DNA from: Paralithodes platypus
Lineage: Eukaryota > Arthropoda > Malacostraca > Decapoda > Lithodidae
Assembly (NCBI GenBank): GCA_032716605.1
Contig: CM064573.1
Span: 6,165,697 to 6,229,696 of the forward strand
Length of the DNA stretch: 64,000 nucleotides
Direction: 5' to 3'
The notes below the pieces were generated by a model. The model searched no databases, had not been told where the DNA came from, and saw only the letters and a program-made list of their open reading frames with translations. Below, piece by piece: positions 62,349 to 64,000 of the stretch (its first letter is position 1; every line of letters starts with the position of its first letter). The position numbers and the translations under genes were made by a program.

Positions 62349-62480
62349 TGTGTGTAGGGGGATATTTGGTTGGGTTGTGTCTGTGAATTGTGTGTGTTTA
62401 GGTGGATTGCAGGGTGGTGGGATGGGGTGGGGATATTCTAGATTAGCTATACAAGAGGTAGGCTGGATATATCAGAAATG
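61919..62480 (+). repeat. 47-G run and G/TG-rich minisatellite
   Basis: 47 consecutive G at 61919-61965, further G-runs near 62006, 62028 and 62158-62175, and repeated GTGTGGGAGATGG(G/A)TGA(G/C)TTAG-type units to about 62200. A (TG)n run follows at 62316-62344. Strong G-quadruplex potential. Frames here are spurious. Confidence 0.9.
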
Positions 62481-62481
62481 G

Positions 62482-62649
62482 CAGTGCGATCATAACAGTG
62501 CGATCATAACAGTGGGATCATAACAGTGGGATCATAACAGTGGGATCATAACAGTGGGATCATAACAGTGGGATCATAACAGTGGGATCATAACAGTGGG
62601 ATCATAACAGTGGGATCATAACAGTGGGATCATAACAGTGGGATCATAG
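62482..62649 (+). repeat. 14-bp minisatellite, 12 copies
   Basis: Unit CAGTGGGATCATAA repeated without spacers; the first two copies have GCGATC, and the last ends ATAG. Confidence 0.95.
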
Positions 62650-63060
62650 CAGTGTGGTCTATATCAAGCTGTCAAACTGGAGCAAGGTGCATAAAGACTT
62701 GAAATAATATGAGAACAAACTTAATACAAGACAATTATAATGAAATAACATTGCTTTGGCCAATTTATTACTTCCAAAGACATAATTTGAACTATAGACA
62801 ATGTATTAAGCTTCATGGAGATTTTGGGAGGAAACTAAAGCAATAATATATAAATAAGTAGATAAACTACTAGATATACCCTATAAATCGTAATTTTATC
62901 TCTACATACACAGCAATAAAGGCTAGAAATAATGGACTCGGCTTTCGTTTGACATCCTGGTATATATTTCCCACAGCTCACTGGCAAAATTTGGCCCTTC
63001 AATTTCCATCCCCGCGAGAGATTGATGTGCTGCGCTTGTGTTCCATCGCTGGACAATATA
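62650..63060. other. Unassigned spacer
   Basis: AT-rich; contains a family-B-like scrap AAGCTTCATGGAGATTTTGG near 62809. No gene supported. Confidence 0.45.
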
Positions 63061-63084
63061 CGCTCATATCAAGAAGAAATAAGG

Positions 63085-63400
63085 GGGGTCACCTGCATTT
63101 TTTATCTTTATCTCCTTATCTGGCTTGTATACATTCGGCCCCATTCAGCCAACTGTTTTAACACGTTTATTCCCTTCCAGGTGTCAATTTCTTCTTGGCG
63201 AGCGATAGCGAGTCAGCATTGTATGGAGAAATCCGGCTTCGCCGGAGACATTTTTCTATCGAAAAATTTACAAATTTATCTTGCTGTCAAAACAAAAAAA
63301 TATATATGCTGGCTCGCTACCGCTCGCCAGGAAATTATTGACACCTGGATGGGGGTAAACGTATTAAAACAGTAGGCTGAATGGGGCCGAATGGATACAA
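63085..63400. mobile_element. Palindromic variant of the family-B repeat
   Basis: TACATTCGGCCCCATTCAGC (63130) pairs with GCTGAATGGGGCCGAATGGA (63377), and CCAGGTGTCAATTTCTTCTT with the inverted ATTATTGACACCTGG. Both halves carry GGCGAGCG(A/G)TAGCGAG(T/C)C. The centre has TTTTTCTATCGAAAAATT and an AT-rich loop. Confidence 0.75.
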
Positions 63401-63684
63401 ACCAAAGAGAGAGGGAGAGAAAGATACAAAACGCGAGGTGGGCTCCCTTAAGCCTCTGGTGTGGGCGGGTTACCTGGATTCACATTACACAGAAGCCTCT
63501 CTCTCTCTCTGTCAAACACACACACAGATTCTGGATACACAAACAGTTGCTCGCTAATGGTCAACATCCTGTACAATCAGAATGGCTTACACACACACCC
63601 ACACACATATATACACTCTCTCTAACAAGTAAATCAAGAATGTCTGTATATATAATCCATACAGACTGGCATACACACACACAC

Positions 63685-63691
<7 letters not shown>

Positions 63692-63767
<76 letters not shown>
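63692..63767 (+). repeat. (CA)n microsatellite
   Basis: About 36 CA units after a short ATAT interruption; (GA)n lies at the right edge (about 63968-63983). The Cys-Val repeat frames on the minus strand are artefacts. Confidence 0.95.
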
Positions 63768-63772
<5 letters not shown>

Positions 63773-64000
63773 TCTCTCTAGCAAGTCAAGCAAGGGTGTC
63801 TATATATTTACGGTTTACAGTACGTATGTATGATTATAAGTATTTTTATATATGTGCATGTATTTATGATTCATATATGTATCATGTATGTACAGTATGT
63901 GTCAGGTCAGGTCAGGTGAAGGTATTGAGGGATAAGCATTTACAAAGGTACCTCTCGAAGAGTGTTGAGAGAGAGAGAGAGAGAGCTGTGTGCATAAATT

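Noticed and set aside
62482..62649. Regular short repeats resembling a CRISPR array
   Set aside because: Units are directly adjacent without spacers in an animal genome; it is a minisatellite. The same holds for 51831-52010.
63561..63793. ORFs with Cys-Val repeats
   Set aside because: Translation of the (CA)n microsatellite.

Overview
The window is animal, almost certainly crustacean and probably decapod, nuclear DNA. It holds one complete intron-bearing host gene, Rab2. Around it lies a dense mosaic of CR1-like and Jockey-like non-LTR retrotransposons, TTAA- and TA-flanked miniature DNA transposons, tRNA-derived SINEs, microsatellites and degenerate TTAGG-like tracts. There are no operons, phage or CRISPR arrays, and almost all open frames are retroelement pieces or low-complexity shadows. 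The decapod assignment is inference from the repeat style and the Rab2 sequence.

Layout. Positions 1-11145 (3' of Rab2): a Ty3/gypsy gag remnant, a 927-bp tandem array, several TTAA MITEs, mariner-like MITEs and a GGTTA-rich tract. Positions 11146-40700: Rab2 on the minus strand, five coding exons, 213 codons, with every splice junction readable. Intron 4 holds a broken Jockey-like RT split by a (CAA)n-tailed retroposon. Intron 3 (15.4 kb) holds a triplicated unit with two datable MITE insertions, MITE/retroposon nests, and a nearly complete CR1-like element (CR1-A) inserted into an older relative (CR1-B), which also carries a piggyBac-type MITE. Intron 1 holds a third CR1-like element (CR1-C) broken by a SINE. 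Positions 40701-57100: upstream flank with MITEs, retroposon 3' ends, a 161-bp foldback with hammerhead-ribozyme-like arms, and a second Jockey-like element inside a MITE. Positions 57125-60746: a 3.6-kb element with ~300-bp terminal inverted repeats that encodes a PIN/XPG-type nuclease with a C-terminal CXC-like cysteine cluster, best explained as an AcademX-like DNA transposon. Positions 61718-61903: a likely host exon for a membrane protein, beside a 47-G run. The window ends in microsatellites and a palindromic repeat.

The elements are stacked in a readable order: piggyBac-type and other TTAA elements repeatedly share one TTAA, retroposons sit inside MITEs with 9-12 bp target duplications, and empty paralogous sites survive. 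Rab2 itself looks intact. All reverse transcriptase genes are broken except the ORF2 of CR1-A (1041 codons, open).
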